This document shows positions 53,968 to 62,722 of a DNA stretch of 64,000 bases, in pieces (position 1 is the first letter of the stretch; every line of letters begins with the position of its first letter). The position numbers and the translations under genes are program-made. The notes below the pieces were generated by a model. It was not told the DNA's origin. It did not search any database and saw nothing but the letters and a program-made list of their open reading frames with translations. Source of the DNA: Mycolicibacterium gadium (lineage in GTDB: Bacteria > Actinomycetota > Actinomycetes > Mycobacteriales > Mycobacteriaceae); NCBI RefSeq assembly GCF_010728925.1, contig NZ_AP022608.1, forward strand, positions 2,666,001-2,730,000, given 5' to 3'.

Positions 53968-54440
53968 GATGGGCTCTCCTGAGGAAGGCGCTTCATCGTA
54001 TAGGCGTCCGCACCGCTGGCGCGGTAATAACGCCGACGCAGACCGACGTTGACGAAACCGAAGCTCTCATAAAGTTTGATCGCGGGCACATTGTCGGTGC
54101 GTACCTCGAGGAAAACCACGCTGCCGGAGGCCAATTCGAGGATTTCGGTCACCAGGCGCCGGCCGATGCCCTGACCCTGGTACGCCGGATCGACCCCGAT
54201 GGTGTGAATCTCGTACTCGTAGGGGCGTACTCGGCCCAGCCGCGCGATCCCGGCGTAACCGATCAGCTTGTCTTCCACGCCTTCCTTCGTGCGTGCGGCG
54301 ACATAGTGGATGTGCTTGGCCTTGAGTTCGGCGAGAAACGCCCGCTCCGGCCACGGGTCGTCCCCCTCGAACAGCAGGGACTCCAGCTCGGCGCACCGCG
54401 CGGCATCCGACGGCTTCAGCTTCCCGTAGACGACGGTCAT
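53964..54440 (-). CDS. rimI: Ribosomal-protein N-acetyltransferase RimI-like
   Basis: The 158-residue GNAT acetyltransferase has acetyl-CoA motif A in [20 protein letters not shown] and motif B in [29 protein letters not shown], matching RimI. Start ATG 54440 ([12 protein letters not shown]) gives a complete GNAT domain; the long upstream open frame is antisense noise over tsaB. In mycobacteria RimI can acetylate protein N-termini. It is sandwiched by 4-nt overlaps between tsaB and tsaD. Confidence 0.92.
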   Translation of the reverse strand: MTVVYGKLKPSDAARCAELESLLFEGDDPWPERAFLAELKAKHIHYVAARTKEGVEDKLIGYAGIARLGRVRPYEYEIHTIGVDPAYQGQGIGRRLVTEILELASGSVVFLEVRTDNVPAIKLYESFGFVNVGLRRRYYRASGADAYTMKRLPQESPS

Positions 54441-55033
54441 CGGGCCGCCCGCTCGGCCAGCGTCTTCGCGTCGGGGCGACGCAGATACAGCGGCACCAGG
54501 GGCGCCGGTGGCGACGTCCAATCGGCGACCGCGCGCACCAGACCCTCGGCGGTGGGATGCCGGGGCGGTTGTGCGAGTGCCTCTTCCGCGCCGGGCACGT
54601 CGGCAGGCGCGGCGACGGCAGGCCCCTCGAAGCGCATCCCGTCGCGATAGCGCGCCCAGTACACCTCGCGCCTGCGCGCGTCGGTGACGACCAGCAGATC
54701 GCCGCCGGCCATGATGGCGATCGCGTCCAGGCTGCACACGCCGTGTACCGGGACGCCCAGCGCATGCCCAAACGCCGCAGCGGTGGCCATGCCGACCCGC
54801 AGGCCGGTGAACGGCCCGGGGCCACAGCCGACGACGACCGCCGCGAGATCCTCGACACCGACCCCGGCGTCGGCGAGCGCGCCGACCGCATTGGGGGTCA
54901 GCTGCTCGGCGTGCGCACGGGCGTCGACAGTGACGCGCTGCGCCAGCACCTCGATCGTGTCGCCGTCCCGACGGACCACCCCGGCGGTCACCGCGGGCGT
55001 CGCAGTGTCGATCGCCAGGATCAGGCTGCTCAC
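54437..55033 (-). CDS. tsaB: t6A complex subunit TsaB
   Basis: The 198-residue protein is a degenerate TsaD paralogue that scaffolds the t6A complex. It contains LILAIDTATPAVTAGVVRRDG at the start, HAEQLTPNA and VVVGCGPGPFTGLRVGMATA, the latter two being TsaB signatures. The chosen start GTG 55033 gives MSSLILAIDTA and overlaps the tsaE stop by 4 nt. Confidence 0.93.
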   Translation of the reverse strand: MSSLILAIDTATPAVTAGVVRRDGDTIEVLAQRVTVDARAHAEQLTPNAVGALADAGVGVEDLAAVVVGCGPGPFTGLRVGMATAAAFGHALGVPVHGVCSLDAIAIMAGGDLLVVTDARRREVYWARYRDGMRFEGPAVAAPADVPGAEEALAQPPRHPTAEGLVRAVADWTSPPAPLVPLYLRRPDAKTLAERAAR

Positions 55034-55497
55034 GGAGTGCTCCACTGCCACATCGCTGTGCGCACTTCGGTGTCGGTTCCGCGTTCGAGGCGAATGTCGA
55101 GATGGCTCTCGGACAGCCGTTCGGCCAGTCCTTCGCCCCACTCCACGACGACGACCGCATCCTCGAGATCGGTGTCGAGGTCGAGCGAGTCGAGTTCGGC
55201 GAGCAGGTCGACCGAGTTGTCGTCGAGCAGCCGGTACAGGTCGACGTGAATCATCGCCGGGGCGCCGTCCCGACGCGCCCGGTGCACGCGGGCCAACACG
55301 AACGTCGGTGACACGACCGGACCGTCGACCTCCATCGCCTGCGCAATACCCTTGGCCAACACGGTCTTTCCCGCACCCAACGGACCGGACAGCACCACGA
55401 CGTCACCGGCGCGCAGTTCACTTCCCAGTCGCGCACCGAGGGCTATGGTGTCGTCGGCGGTCGGCAGCTCCGCCGTCCCCGCGGCGCGGTCAGCCAT
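55030..55497 (-). CDS. tsaE: t6A complex ATPase TsaE
   Basis: The 155-residue P-loop ATPase drives turnover of the TsaBDE complex. Walker A is GPLGAGKTVLAKGIAQAM near residue 40, followed by VVSPTFVLARVH and IHVDLYRL, and VVVEWGEGLAERL near the end. All are TsaE family hallmarks. It starts at ATG 55497, overlapping the alpha/beta hydrolase gene by 8 nt. Confidence 0.95.
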   Translation of the reverse strand: MADRAAGTAELPTADDTIALGARLGSELRAGDVVVLSGPLGAGKTVLAKGIAQAMEVDGPVVSPTFVLARVHRARRDGAPAMIHVDLYRLLDDNSVDLLAELDSLDLDTDLEDAVVVVEWGEGLAERLSESHLDIRLERGTDTEVRTAMWQWSTP

Positions 55498-56581
55498 GGT
55501 GGCGAACTGCGTCCCGGACGCGGCGCGTCAAGGCGACGAGCTTGGAGGGGGTGGCACGTTCCACCAGCCGGACGAGCGCGTCGTCGATGATCTCTGGCTG
55601 TTCGAGCTCGACAAGATGGCCTGCGCCCTCGACGATCACGAGTTCGGATTTGGGCAGGGCGTCAGCCATGTCCTGCGAGTAGTCCATCGGCGTGAGCAGG
55701 TCCTCGTCACCGCACGCGATCAGAGTGGGCACCTTCGCGAGGGTGGCCAGCCCGTCGGTTTCGTCGTGCACTTCGAGCGCGTGCAGGAATTCGACCAGCG
55801 TCTCGATCGGGGTGTCGTGCATCATCTTCTCGGAGAATTCGACGACGCTGCGGCTGACCTTCATATCGCCGTACGAGGCCGCGCGCAAGATGGGAGCGAT
55901 CACCGACTTGGCGGCGCCGCGGGTGCGATGCACGGTCTTGGGCGCGTACCGAACCGCAAAGCGCACCGCCTCCAGGGCGGGGTTCTTCAGAATCTCGCCC
56001 AGCGGCGAGCGGGAAACCCCTTCGGCCGCCGATGCGATGAGCGCTGCGCCGACCACGCGGGTGGGGTACCGCTGCGGGAACTGCCGGGCGTGCGACAGGA
56101 CCGTCATACCTCCCATCGAATGGCCGACGAGCACAACGGGTCCGCGCGGTGCCATCACGGCCAGCACCGTCTCCAGGTCCCTGCCCAATTGCGCCACGTT
56201 GTAGGTCTCCGGTTGCGCCTGCCCGGATTGGCCGTGTCCACGCTGGTCGTAGAACACCATCCGGACTTGCGAGCCCCATTCCTCGGTCAAGCGGGCGCGC
56301 TGAAAGTGAAAGGCGCCCATGCGGAGACAGAAGCCGTGCGCGAAGACAACCGTCAGCGGAGCGTCGGGATCCCCCACTTCGCGGACAGCCAGGTCGACGC
56401 CGTCCGGAGTCGTGACGACGACGCTGCGGTCAGCGTCGAGGAGAGAGAAATCCTCGAATTCGTAGGGATCGTCGCTGCTGACGCGTCGGCGTAGGGACCT
56501 GGCGACCGACACTGCGGTGGCGGTGCCGACCGCGGTCACGCCCGCGGCACCCGCCAGCCACCGCGCTCCCTGATCGCTCAA
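55490..56581 (-). CDS. Alpha/beta-fold hydrolase with N-terminal membrane anchor
   Basis: The 363-residue protein has a hydrophobic N-terminal segment ([20 protein letters not shown]) then a full alpha/beta hydrolase domain: [12 protein letters not shown] (oxyanion region), [10 protein letters not shown], nucleophile elbow GHSMGG, acid Asp in [10 protein letters not shown] and His in [11 protein letters not shown]. It starts at TTG 56581, which overlaps the alr stop by 4 nt (TTGA); translation coupling would explain the rare start. Probably an envelope-facing lipase or esterase; substrate unknown. Confidence 0.85.
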   Translation of the reverse strand: MSDQGARWLAGAAGVTAVGTATAVSVARSLRRRVSSDDPYEFEDFSLLDADRSVVVTTPDGVDLAVREVGDPDAPLTVVFAHGFCLRMGAFHFQRARLTEEWGSQVRMVFYDQRGHGQSGQAQPETYNVAQLGRDLETVLAVMAPRGPVVLVGHSMGGMTVLSHARQFPQRYPTRVVGAALIASAAEGVSRSPLGEILKNPALEAVRFAVRYAPKTVHRTRGAAKSVIAPILRAASYGDMKVSRSVVEFSEKMMHDTPIETLVEFLHALEVHDETDGLATLAKVPTLIACGDEDLLTPMDYSQDMADALPKSELVIVEGAGHLVELEQPEIIDDALVRLVERATPSKLVALTRRVRDAVRHHG

Positions 56582-57729
56582 CGTCCAGTTCCACGGTAGG
56601 AGCGCACGACTCGGCCGCGCGGACTCGTGACGACCTCATAGTTGATGGTGCCGAGCAGGTCGGCCCAGTCCTGCGCGGTGGGCTCCCCTTCGGTGCCGGG
56701 CCCGAACAGAATCGCGTCGTCGCCCTCCGACACGTCGCCGTCGACACCGACGTCGACCACGAGTTGGTCCATGCAGACGCGCCCGACGCTGCGGCGCAGC
56801 CTGCCGTTGATCAAGACGTCGATGCGTCCGCTCAGGTTGCGGAAGACGCCGTCGGCGTAGCCGATGGGAAGCAACGCCAGCGTCGTGTCACGTTCGGCGA
56901 TCCACGTGTGTCCGTAGGAGACTCCCTCCCCGGCCTGTACCTTGCGCAGCAGCGCCACAGGGCATTTCAGTGTCATCACGGGGACCAGCCCCATGTCGCC
57001 ACGCTCGGGAATCGGCGTCTGACCGTATACCGCGATACCGGGCCGCACCATGTCGAACCCAAGATCCGGCCGTGTCAGCGTCGAAGGTGAATTACTCAGG
57101 TGCACAACCTCGTACCGCAAACCCGCGCTGCGGGCTTGATCGACCATGTCCTTCAGCCGGCCCGCCTGGATGTCGTTGAGCGGGTGGTCGGGAACGTCAC
57201 CGCGCACCAGATGCGACATCAGGCCGCGCAACGTGAACGCGTCATCGGTGAGCGCGCGCTTCAGTGCCGGAAGCATCGCCGAGTACTCGTCCGGGCCAGC
57301 GCCGTTGCGGTTCAGTCCGGTGTCGACCTTGACGGTGAGCGTGGCGGTATGGCCCGTCCGCTCGGCTGCATCACGCAGCTCGCCGAGTTGGCGCAGCGAC
57401 GACACGGCGATCTGCACGTCTGCTTCGAGCGCGGGACCGAAGTCGGTTCCCGGCGGGTGCAGCCACGCCAGCACCGGAGCGGTGATGCCGTCGCGACGGA
57501 GTCTGATCGCCTCCTCGACGGTGGCGACACCCAGTTCCGCCGCGCCGGCGGCCAGGGCCGCGCGGCCGGTCTGCGTCGCACCGTGGCCGTACCCGTCGGC
57601 CTTGACGACGGCCATGACCTGCGCCGCACCCGCACGGTCGCGCAGCACACCAACGTTGTGTGCCACGGCGTCGAGGTCGATGACCGCCTCGGGGGCCACG
57701 TGCGTCGTTCTGGTCGTCTGCATGGTCAT
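56578..57729 (-). CDS. alr: Alanine racemase
   Basis: The 383-residue PLP enzyme converts L- to D-alanine for peptidoglycan. Lys43 in [10 protein letters not shown] forms the Schiff base. The second catalytic base Tyr is in [11 protein letters not shown] fold type III barrel and a C-terminal beta domain ([18 protein letters not shown]) are present. Start ATG 57729; ATG 57723 is an alternative. It is the target of D-cycloserine. It heads the run down to the epoxide hydrolase gene with overlapping junctions. Confidence 0.95.
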   Translation of the reverse strand: MTMQTTRTTHVAPEAVIDLDAVAHNVGVLRDRAGAAQVMAVVKADGYGHGATQTGRAALAAGAAELGVATVEEAIRLRRDGITAPVLAWLHPPGTDFGPALEADVQIAVSSLRQLGELRDAAERTGHTATLTVKVDTGLNRNGAGPDEYSAMLPALKRALTDDAFTLRGLMSHLVRGDVPDHPLNDIQAGRLKDMVDQARSAGLRYEVVHLSNSPSTLTRPDLGFDMVRPGIAVYGQTPIPERGDMGLVPVMTLKCPVALLRKVQAGEGVSYGHTWIAERDTTLALLPIGYADGVFRNLSGRIDVLINGRLRRSVGRVCMDQLVVDVGVDGDVSEGDDAILFGPGTEGEPTAQDWADLLGTINYEVVTSPRGRVVRSYRGTGR

Positions 57730-57863
57730 GTCACCCTGGCCGATTCTCCCAGACAGCGAACGCCGGTTGCCGTACGCGGCCGAATCTCACCCGTTCGGCA
57801 GCCAGGCGAGGCGGGCTGACCTAGGGTTTCGTCCGCGACTCGACCCGGGTGTTTTGGCACACA

Positions 57864-59246
57864 CTAGTGGGCGAACGGTTCCAGATTGTCGAAGTGGCCT
57901 TGCGGCTTCAAAGCATCGAGGTGCGACAACACCGTCTTGGTGTCGTCCCACAGCGCCCTGGCCAGATCGGCGGAGAACCCCTCACGGACCACGATGCGCA
58001 ACATGGTGATGTCCTCGGCGCCCTCCGGCATGGTGTACGCCGGCACCTGCCACCCGTAGGAACGCAGGGCATGCGATACGTCGAACTCGGTGTAGCCGAA
58101 ATCGCCCTTCAACCGAAAGCTGACCACCGGGATCGCCGAGCCGTCGGCGACGACGTCGAAATGATCGCTCTCTTGAAGCTCGTCGCCGAGCCAACGGGCG
58201 GTCGTCGACAGGCACTGCATCACGTTGGCGTAGCCGCCGCGGCCGAGCCGTAGGAAGTTGTAGTACTGGCCGACGACCTGATTGCCCGGCCGAGAGAAGT
58301 TGAGCGTGAAGGTGGGCATGTCGCCGCCGAGGTAGTTGACCCGGAACACAAGGTCCTCGGGCAGGTACTCCGCGCTGCGCCAGACCACGAATCCGATGCC
58401 GGGGTAGGTCAGCCCGTACTTGTGGCCGCTGACGTTGATGGAGACGACGCGAGGGAGCCGGAAGTCCCACTCCAGGTGAGGGTGCAGGAACGGCACGACG
58501 AAGCCGCCGCTGGCCGCATCGACATGCACGGGAACGTCGACTCCCCCGTCGGCTGCCACCTTGTCCAGCGCGGCGCAGATCTCGCCGATCGGCTCGAGTT
58601 CTCCGGTGTATGTGGTGCCGAGAATGGCCACCACGCCGATGGTGTCCTCGTCGATGTTCTCCAACACCTGCTCGGGGGTGATGATGTAGCGGTCCTCCGA
58701 CATCGGGAGATACCGCGGTTCGACGTCGAAGTAGCGGCAGAACTTCTCCCACACCACCTGAACGTTGGCGCCCATCACCAGATTCGGGGTCCGGCCCTTC
58801 CAGTCCTTCCCCACCTTCTCGCGCCACCGCCACTTCATCGCCAGCCCTGCGAGCATCACGGCCTCGCTGGAGCCGATCGTGGAAACACCGACGGCACTGT
58901 TCGGGTCGTCGTCGCGCAGGTTCTCGGCATGGAAAAGGTCGGCCACCATGCATACGCACCGCTGCTCGATAGCGGCCGTCGCGGGGTACTCGTCCTTGTC
59001 GATCATGTTCTTGTCGAACGTCTCCGCCATCAGCCGTTCGGCCTGCGGATCCATCCATGTCGTGACGAACGTCGCGAGGTTCAGTCGCGAGCTGCCGTCG
59101 AGCATGAGCTCGTCGTGGATGAATCGGTATGCGGCGTCAGGCGCCATCGCTTCGTCCGGTAAGCGCAACGACGGGATGGGCGCCATCTCCATCCGGCAGG
59201 TGTAGGCCGGCGTTATTTGTTGCGAATGAGTCCCCTTGCGCTTCAT
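57864..59246 (-). CDS. gadB: Glutamate decarboxylase
   Basis: The 460-residue PLP enzyme makes GABA from glutamate, consuming a proton. The start MKRKGTHSQQITPAYTCRM (ATG 59246, AAGG upstream) fits the family length; the open frame continues to 59939 only as noise antisense to nnr. PLP-binding features are GSSEAVMLAGLAMKWRW, HVDAASGGFVVPF (Asp) and NVSGHKYGL (Lys). The C-terminus ends in LEPFAH, the His-containing tail used in pH control of bacterial Gad. The gene is 14 nt downstream of nnr. Confidence 0.95.
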   Translation of the reverse strand: MKRKGTHSQQITPAYTCRMEMAPIPSLRLPDEAMAPDAAYRFIHDELMLDGSSRLNLATFVTTWMDPQAERLMAETFDKNMIDKDEYPATAAIEQRCVCMVADLFHAENLRDDDPNSAVGVSTIGSSEAVMLAGLAMKWRWREKVGKDWKGRTPNLVMGANVQVVWEKFCRYFDVEPRYLPMSEDRYIITPEQVLENIDEDTIGVVAILGTTYTGELEPIGEICAALDKVAADGGVDVPVHVDAASGGFVVPFLHPHLEWDFRLPRVVSINVSGHKYGLTYPGIGFVVWRSAEYLPEDLVFRVNYLGGDMPTFTLNFSRPGNQVVGQYYNFLRLGRGGYANVMQCLSTTARWLGDELQESDHFDVVADGSAIPVVSFRLKGDFGYTEFDVSHALRSYGWQVPAYTMPEGAEDITMLRIVVREGFSADLARALWDDTKTVLSHLDALKPQGHFDNLEPFAH

Positions 59247-59260
59247 GGCAAGACCTTTCG

Positions 59261-60661
59261 TTAGAGAGATGCGATGGAAGCCCGGACGTGGGCCAGGATG
59301 CGGGATGCTGAAGTCGGGGCTGGATGCGGGCCGGGGTCGGCGGCGGACAGGTTGGCCGCTCGAGCGTGAACGTAGGCCGCCGCGGCGGCGGCCTGGGCCG
59401 GCGGCAGACCTGCGGCCAGCAGCGCACCAACGATGCCGGACAGTACGTCGCCGGAACCCGCTGTTGCCGCCCACGATTGGCCCGCCGGGTTCAGATAGAC
59501 CGGTCCACCGGGTTCCGCGATGACTGTCACGTTGCCCTTCAGCAGCACGGTGACACCGAGGCGGTCGGCGAGCCTGCGGGTAGCGCCCACACGGTCGTCC
59601 CCCGGCGGCGAGCCGGCCAGCCTTTCGAACTCGCCCGCATGTGGCGTCAAGACCGTCGGTGCGGCGCGATCGGCAACCAGGTCCGGGTGCGCAGCGAGGA
59701 TGGTCAGCCCGTCGGCGTCGACGATCACCGGCAGGTCGGTCTCCAGCGCGAACCACAGCGCCGTCGCACCGGTCTCGTCGGTCCCCAACCCGGGTCCGAC
59801 GGCCCATGCCTGAACTCTTCCTGCGGAGGAGACGTTGGGCGTGGCAATGACTTCCGGCCAATGTGAAAGCACCTGCTGTGCGCCACTTCCCGCATAGCGC
59901 ACCATGCCTGACGTGGCGGCGACGGCAGCGCCGGTACACAGCACGGCGGCCCCCGGGTAGGTGGCCGAGCCGGCCAGGATTCCGGTGACACCCTGGGTGT
60001 ACTTGTCATCCTTCGGGCCGGGATAGGGCCACAGCGCCGCGACATCAGCGGCCTCGAGCTGGAGTATGTCGGACTGTGGCAGGTCCAGACCGATGTCGAC
60101 CAGTTCGACGCGTCCGCAATCACCAAGGGCATGAACCGGTTTGAGCCCGCCGAACGTCACCGTCGATGTGGCGTGCACATGCGGGCCGTCGGCGGTCCCC
60201 GTGTGCACGTCGATGCCACTCGGGATGTCGACGGCGACCACGGGGGCGGTCGCACTTGCGAACACGTCGGCCGCGTTCGGCCGCAGAGACCCGGAGCCGG
60301 AAATTCCGACCACGCCGTCGATCACCAGATCGGTTGCCTGCGGAATGCTTTCGACGACCCGACCGCCGGCCTTCCGGAACGCGGCCAGCGCAGCGGCGTG
60401 CGTGCGTTCCGGATTGAGCAGGACCGCGGCGGCCGATGCGCCGCGACGACGGAGGAAGGTCGCCGCCCAGAGCGCATCGCCACCGTTGTCTCCGGAGCCG
60501 ACGACCGCGCAGACCCGGCGCCCGGTGACGCCGCCCATTTCGCGTGCGATCGAGGTGGCCAGTCCATAGGCGGCGCGCCGCATCAAGGCACCGTCGGGGA
60601 GGCTCGCCAACAGCGGCGCTTCTGCCTCGCGAATTTGGTCGGCGGTGTAATAGTGCCGCAT
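59261..60661 (-). CDS. nnr: Bifunctional NAD(P)HX epimerase/dehydratase
   Basis: The 466-residue protein repairs hydrated NAD(P)H. The N-terminal YjeF_N epimerase (residues 1-215) contains VVGSGDNGGDALWAATFLRRRG and VVAVDIPSGID. The C-terminal ADP/ATP-dependent dehydratase (about 225-466) has VGPGLGTDE, VDADGLTIL, LTPHAGEFERL and AATAGSGDVLSGIVGALLA. Start ATG 60661. It is the Rv3433c equivalent and likely co-transcribed with gadB. Confidence 0.93.
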   Translation of the reverse strand: MRHYYTADQIREAEAPLLASLPDGALMRRAAYGLATSIAREMGGVTGRRVCAVVGSGDNGGDALWAATFLRRRGASAAAVLLNPERTHAAALAAFRKAGGRVVESIPQATDLVIDGVVGISGSGSLRPNAADVFASATAPVVAVDIPSGIDVHTGTADGPHVHATSTVTFGGLKPVHALGDCGRVELVDIGLDLPQSDILQLEAADVAALWPYPGPKDDKYTQGVTGILAGSATYPGAAVLCTGAAVAATSGMVRYAGSGAQQVLSHWPEVIATPNVSSAGRVQAWAVGPGLGTDETGATALWFALETDLPVIVDADGLTILAAHPDLVADRAAPTVLTPHAGEFERLAGSPPGDDRVGATRRLADRLGVTVLLKGNVTVIAEPGGPVYLNPAGQSWAATAGSGDVLSGIVGALLAAGLPPAQAAAAAAYVHARAANLSAADPGPHPAPTSASRILAHVRASIASL

Positions 60662-60817
60662 CGACGCCCACGTTACGTGGCATGCGGGGGCATGGTCGGG
60701 GTTTCAGGTCTCGCCCGTCCCGAGTTCGTGAGGACTTCAAGATCATTTCGTTGCCAAAATTGACGTGAGTTACAAAAGTCTTCCCGCGTCGACGAGTACC
60801 CAACGCCGAGCCGGTCG

Positions 60818-61078
60818 ATGATCCCTGCAGTACCAGCGCATGGAAGGGCAGGTGAGAATCCCACCCGGACCGGCTATTGTGCAGGGGCGGGAACGCCGGT
60901 CGCGTATTTGCTGCAGTCGTGGTTGAACAACCGCGGCGCGTGTCAGTGCGGCTGGCAGGGCAAGCGCCGTTGGTTTCGTGGAGCCGCGGTTGTCGACGTG
61001 ATTGAGCATTGCCAGACGACTAGTCATGTACCGGTCGGTCTGCCGCCCGTCAGCGCGGTCCGCGCAATCGGGGCTTAG
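60818..61078 (+). CDS. Small hypothetical protein with CxCGWxGKRR motif
   Basis: The 86-residue product starts at ATG 60818. The N-terminal 25 residues are unstructured (HGRAGENPTRTGYC). The second part, YLLQSWLNNRGACQCGWQGKRRWF then AAVVDVIEHCQTTSHVPVGLP, looks like an ordered mini-domain with a CxCGW knuckle, basic patch and C/H residues that could bind metal or DNA. The 3' end overlaps the antisense pseudogene by 4 nt. Function unknown. The pattern of a Cys pair, a later Cys and two His suggests a degenerate zinc ribbon. Confidence 0.55.
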   Translation: MIPAVPAHGRAGENPTRTGYCAGAGTPVAYLLQSWLNNRGACQCGWQGKRRWFRGAAVVDVIEHCQTTSHVPVGLPPVSAVRAIGA

Positions 61079-61740
61079 ACCGCAGCCCGGGAGGCCGGCC
61101 GTCTGCGGTGCCAAGACAGCGGATGCACCAGCACGCCGGCATCGCTTAGCTCGTCGGCGACCACGGCATCGTCGACGTCCGAGTCGGGCAGTGTGACGAG
61201 CACGTGCAATCCGGCGGCAATGCCCGTTACCGAAGCGCCCGGCAAGGCGTCGACGAGAGATCCGAGAAGCGCGTTGCGGCGAGCCCGATGCCGCGCGCGG
61301 ACCAACCGGACATGACGGTCGCATTCCCCCCTTTTCCAGCAGTCGCGCCAGCACGAGTTGGGACACGGTCGGGCTGCCCAGATCGCTCGCATGTTTCGCC
61401 GCGACGTGGTTGTCGTAACGGGTGCGCGGCGGGATCAGCCATCCGGCCCCCGCGGAAACGATGACGATGTCGTCGGGTCCGGCCCGCAGCCCACGGGTGC
61501 GGGGGAGCCAGGGTCCGAGAGCCGAGCGCAAACGTGGGTGCCCGCGCGGGTGCCGTAGCCGAGTTCGTCCGGCGGGGTCTCGGTCAGAACCGCACGCTCG
61601 GTGCGCAGCCACAGGTTCCTCGGGAATGCCGACAGGTCGGGCACGCCCGGCGACAGGTCGACGCCCACGCCCATGGGCAGCCGGGGGCGCGGCAGCCGTG
61701 GTGGACCGGCGGACGGCGCAGCGGGATGACGACCTGACGG
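61075..61740 (-). pseudogene. Decayed MocR/PdxR-type aminotransferase-like regulator
   Basis: Three different minus-strand frames carry pieces of one fold-type I aminotransferase-like MocR regulator. Going downstream: VDLSPGVPDLSAFPRNLWLRTER and DELGYG; then, after a one-base shift near 61545, ALGPWLPRTRGLRAGPDDIVIVS and GWLIPPRTRYDNHVAAKHASDLGSPTVSQLVLARLLEKG; then, after a shift at the G-run near 61330, DRHVRLVRARHRARRNALLGSLVDALPG and LHVLVTLPDSDVDDAVV with GVLVHPLSWH. The segment with the PLP-binding Lys, normally over 100 residues between 'VS.GA' and 'GW..P', is missing. The N-terminal wHTH is also absent. This is a dead gene. Confidence 0.8.
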
Positions 61741-61831
61741 CGGCAGCCGTACAGGTCGGTGCAGCACTGTCGTCCCGCCACCACATCGGGCAATCACCCA
61801 GCACGTGGGCACGACAGAAAGACTGAAGCGA

Positions 61832-62722
61832 TCAGGACGCTTCAGCCCAGAAGGTCGCCGCCGTCTCGGCAATCCGTTCGGGGTATTCACCGGTGATCGC
61901 ATGCGATGCATCAGGCCAGAGTTCGATTCGGCCGTGCAGCAAGAGTTTCCGCGCGGTAGCGGCGGCACGCTCGGCATCATGAATCACGCTGCGGCCCGCG
62001 ATCAACGCGAGGACCGGGACGTCGAGCGCTCGCAACTGGTCAGCGGCGAACAACGTCGGTGCAGGCTGACGCAGCACGAAATCCCGGGTTCCCGAAGCGA
62101 TCAGCGCAGCAGTCGGAACAGAATCATCGACCTCTGTCCCGCCGGTGATCCACTTGAGCACCCGGCGGCGCAGCGCCTCGGGCACAACAGCGGCGGGCAG
62201 GCCCATGGGCACCATCATCAGCATGGTCCGGACCGGGATCGGCGCGAACGTCATCACTGGGTCAAGCAGGGTCAGCGACGTCACCCGGCCTGGCTTCAGG
62301 ACCGCGTAATTGGTGGCCGACCATCCGCCGAAGGACACCCCCATGAGATGCGGAGACGTCAACGCCAGGCCGGCGAGCATCTCGTCGAACCACTGCGCCT
62401 GGTCCTCGGCACTCCTCAATTCGCGCTCCTGCACCGACAACCCCGGCTCGCCAAGCAGATCGACCGCGAACACGGTGCGATGGGCCAGCAGACCTGGGAG
62501 GTTGTCTCCCCACATCGGGGTGGACGCATTGCGACCCGGCAGCAGGACGACCGGACGCCCCTCGGGGCCCGGGAAGCGGTATACCCGGACCGTTCCGAAA
62601 CTCGTTGGGATGTCGAAGGTCTGGTCGTATGGCGGGAGATCGGCCAGGCACTTCCGGTACGTCGCGAGGAAGCGGGCACGGCCCGCATCGCCGCGGAAGT
62701 GCCCAATCCTGGGGTTCGGCAC
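61832..62722 (-). CDS. Alpha/beta hydrolase
   Basis: The 296-residue hydrolase has nucleophile Ser130 in GVSFGG, the oxyanion region VLLPGRNASTPMW and a catalytic His in DASHAITGEYP. The start is GTG 62722, which touches the glmS stop by 1 nt. The sequence resembles carboxylesterase YbfK/MhpC-like proteins of Gram-positive bacteria, so it is probably a Ser esterase or lyase; substrate unknown. Confidence 0.85.
   Translation of the reverse strand: MPNPRIGHFRGDAGRARFLATYRKCLADLPPYDQTFDIPTSFGTVRVYRFPGPEGRPVVLLPGRNASTPMWGDNLPGLLAHRTVFAVDLLGEPGLSVQERELRSAEDQAQWFDEMLAGLALTSPHLMGVSFGGWSATNYAVLKPGRVTSLTLLDPVMTFAPIPVRTMLMMVPMGLPAAVVPEALRRRVLKWITGGTEVDDSVPTAALIASGTRDFVLRQPAPTLFAADQLRALDVPVLALIAGRSVIHDAERAAATARKLLLHGRIELWPDASHAITGEYPERIAETAATFWAEAS

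Noticed and set aside
57864..59939. A single 691-residue frame covering gadB and much of nnr.
   Set aside because: GadB similarity begins at ATG 59246 with family-length 460 residues; the upstream part is Arg/Gly/Pro-rich noise antisense-frame to nnr.
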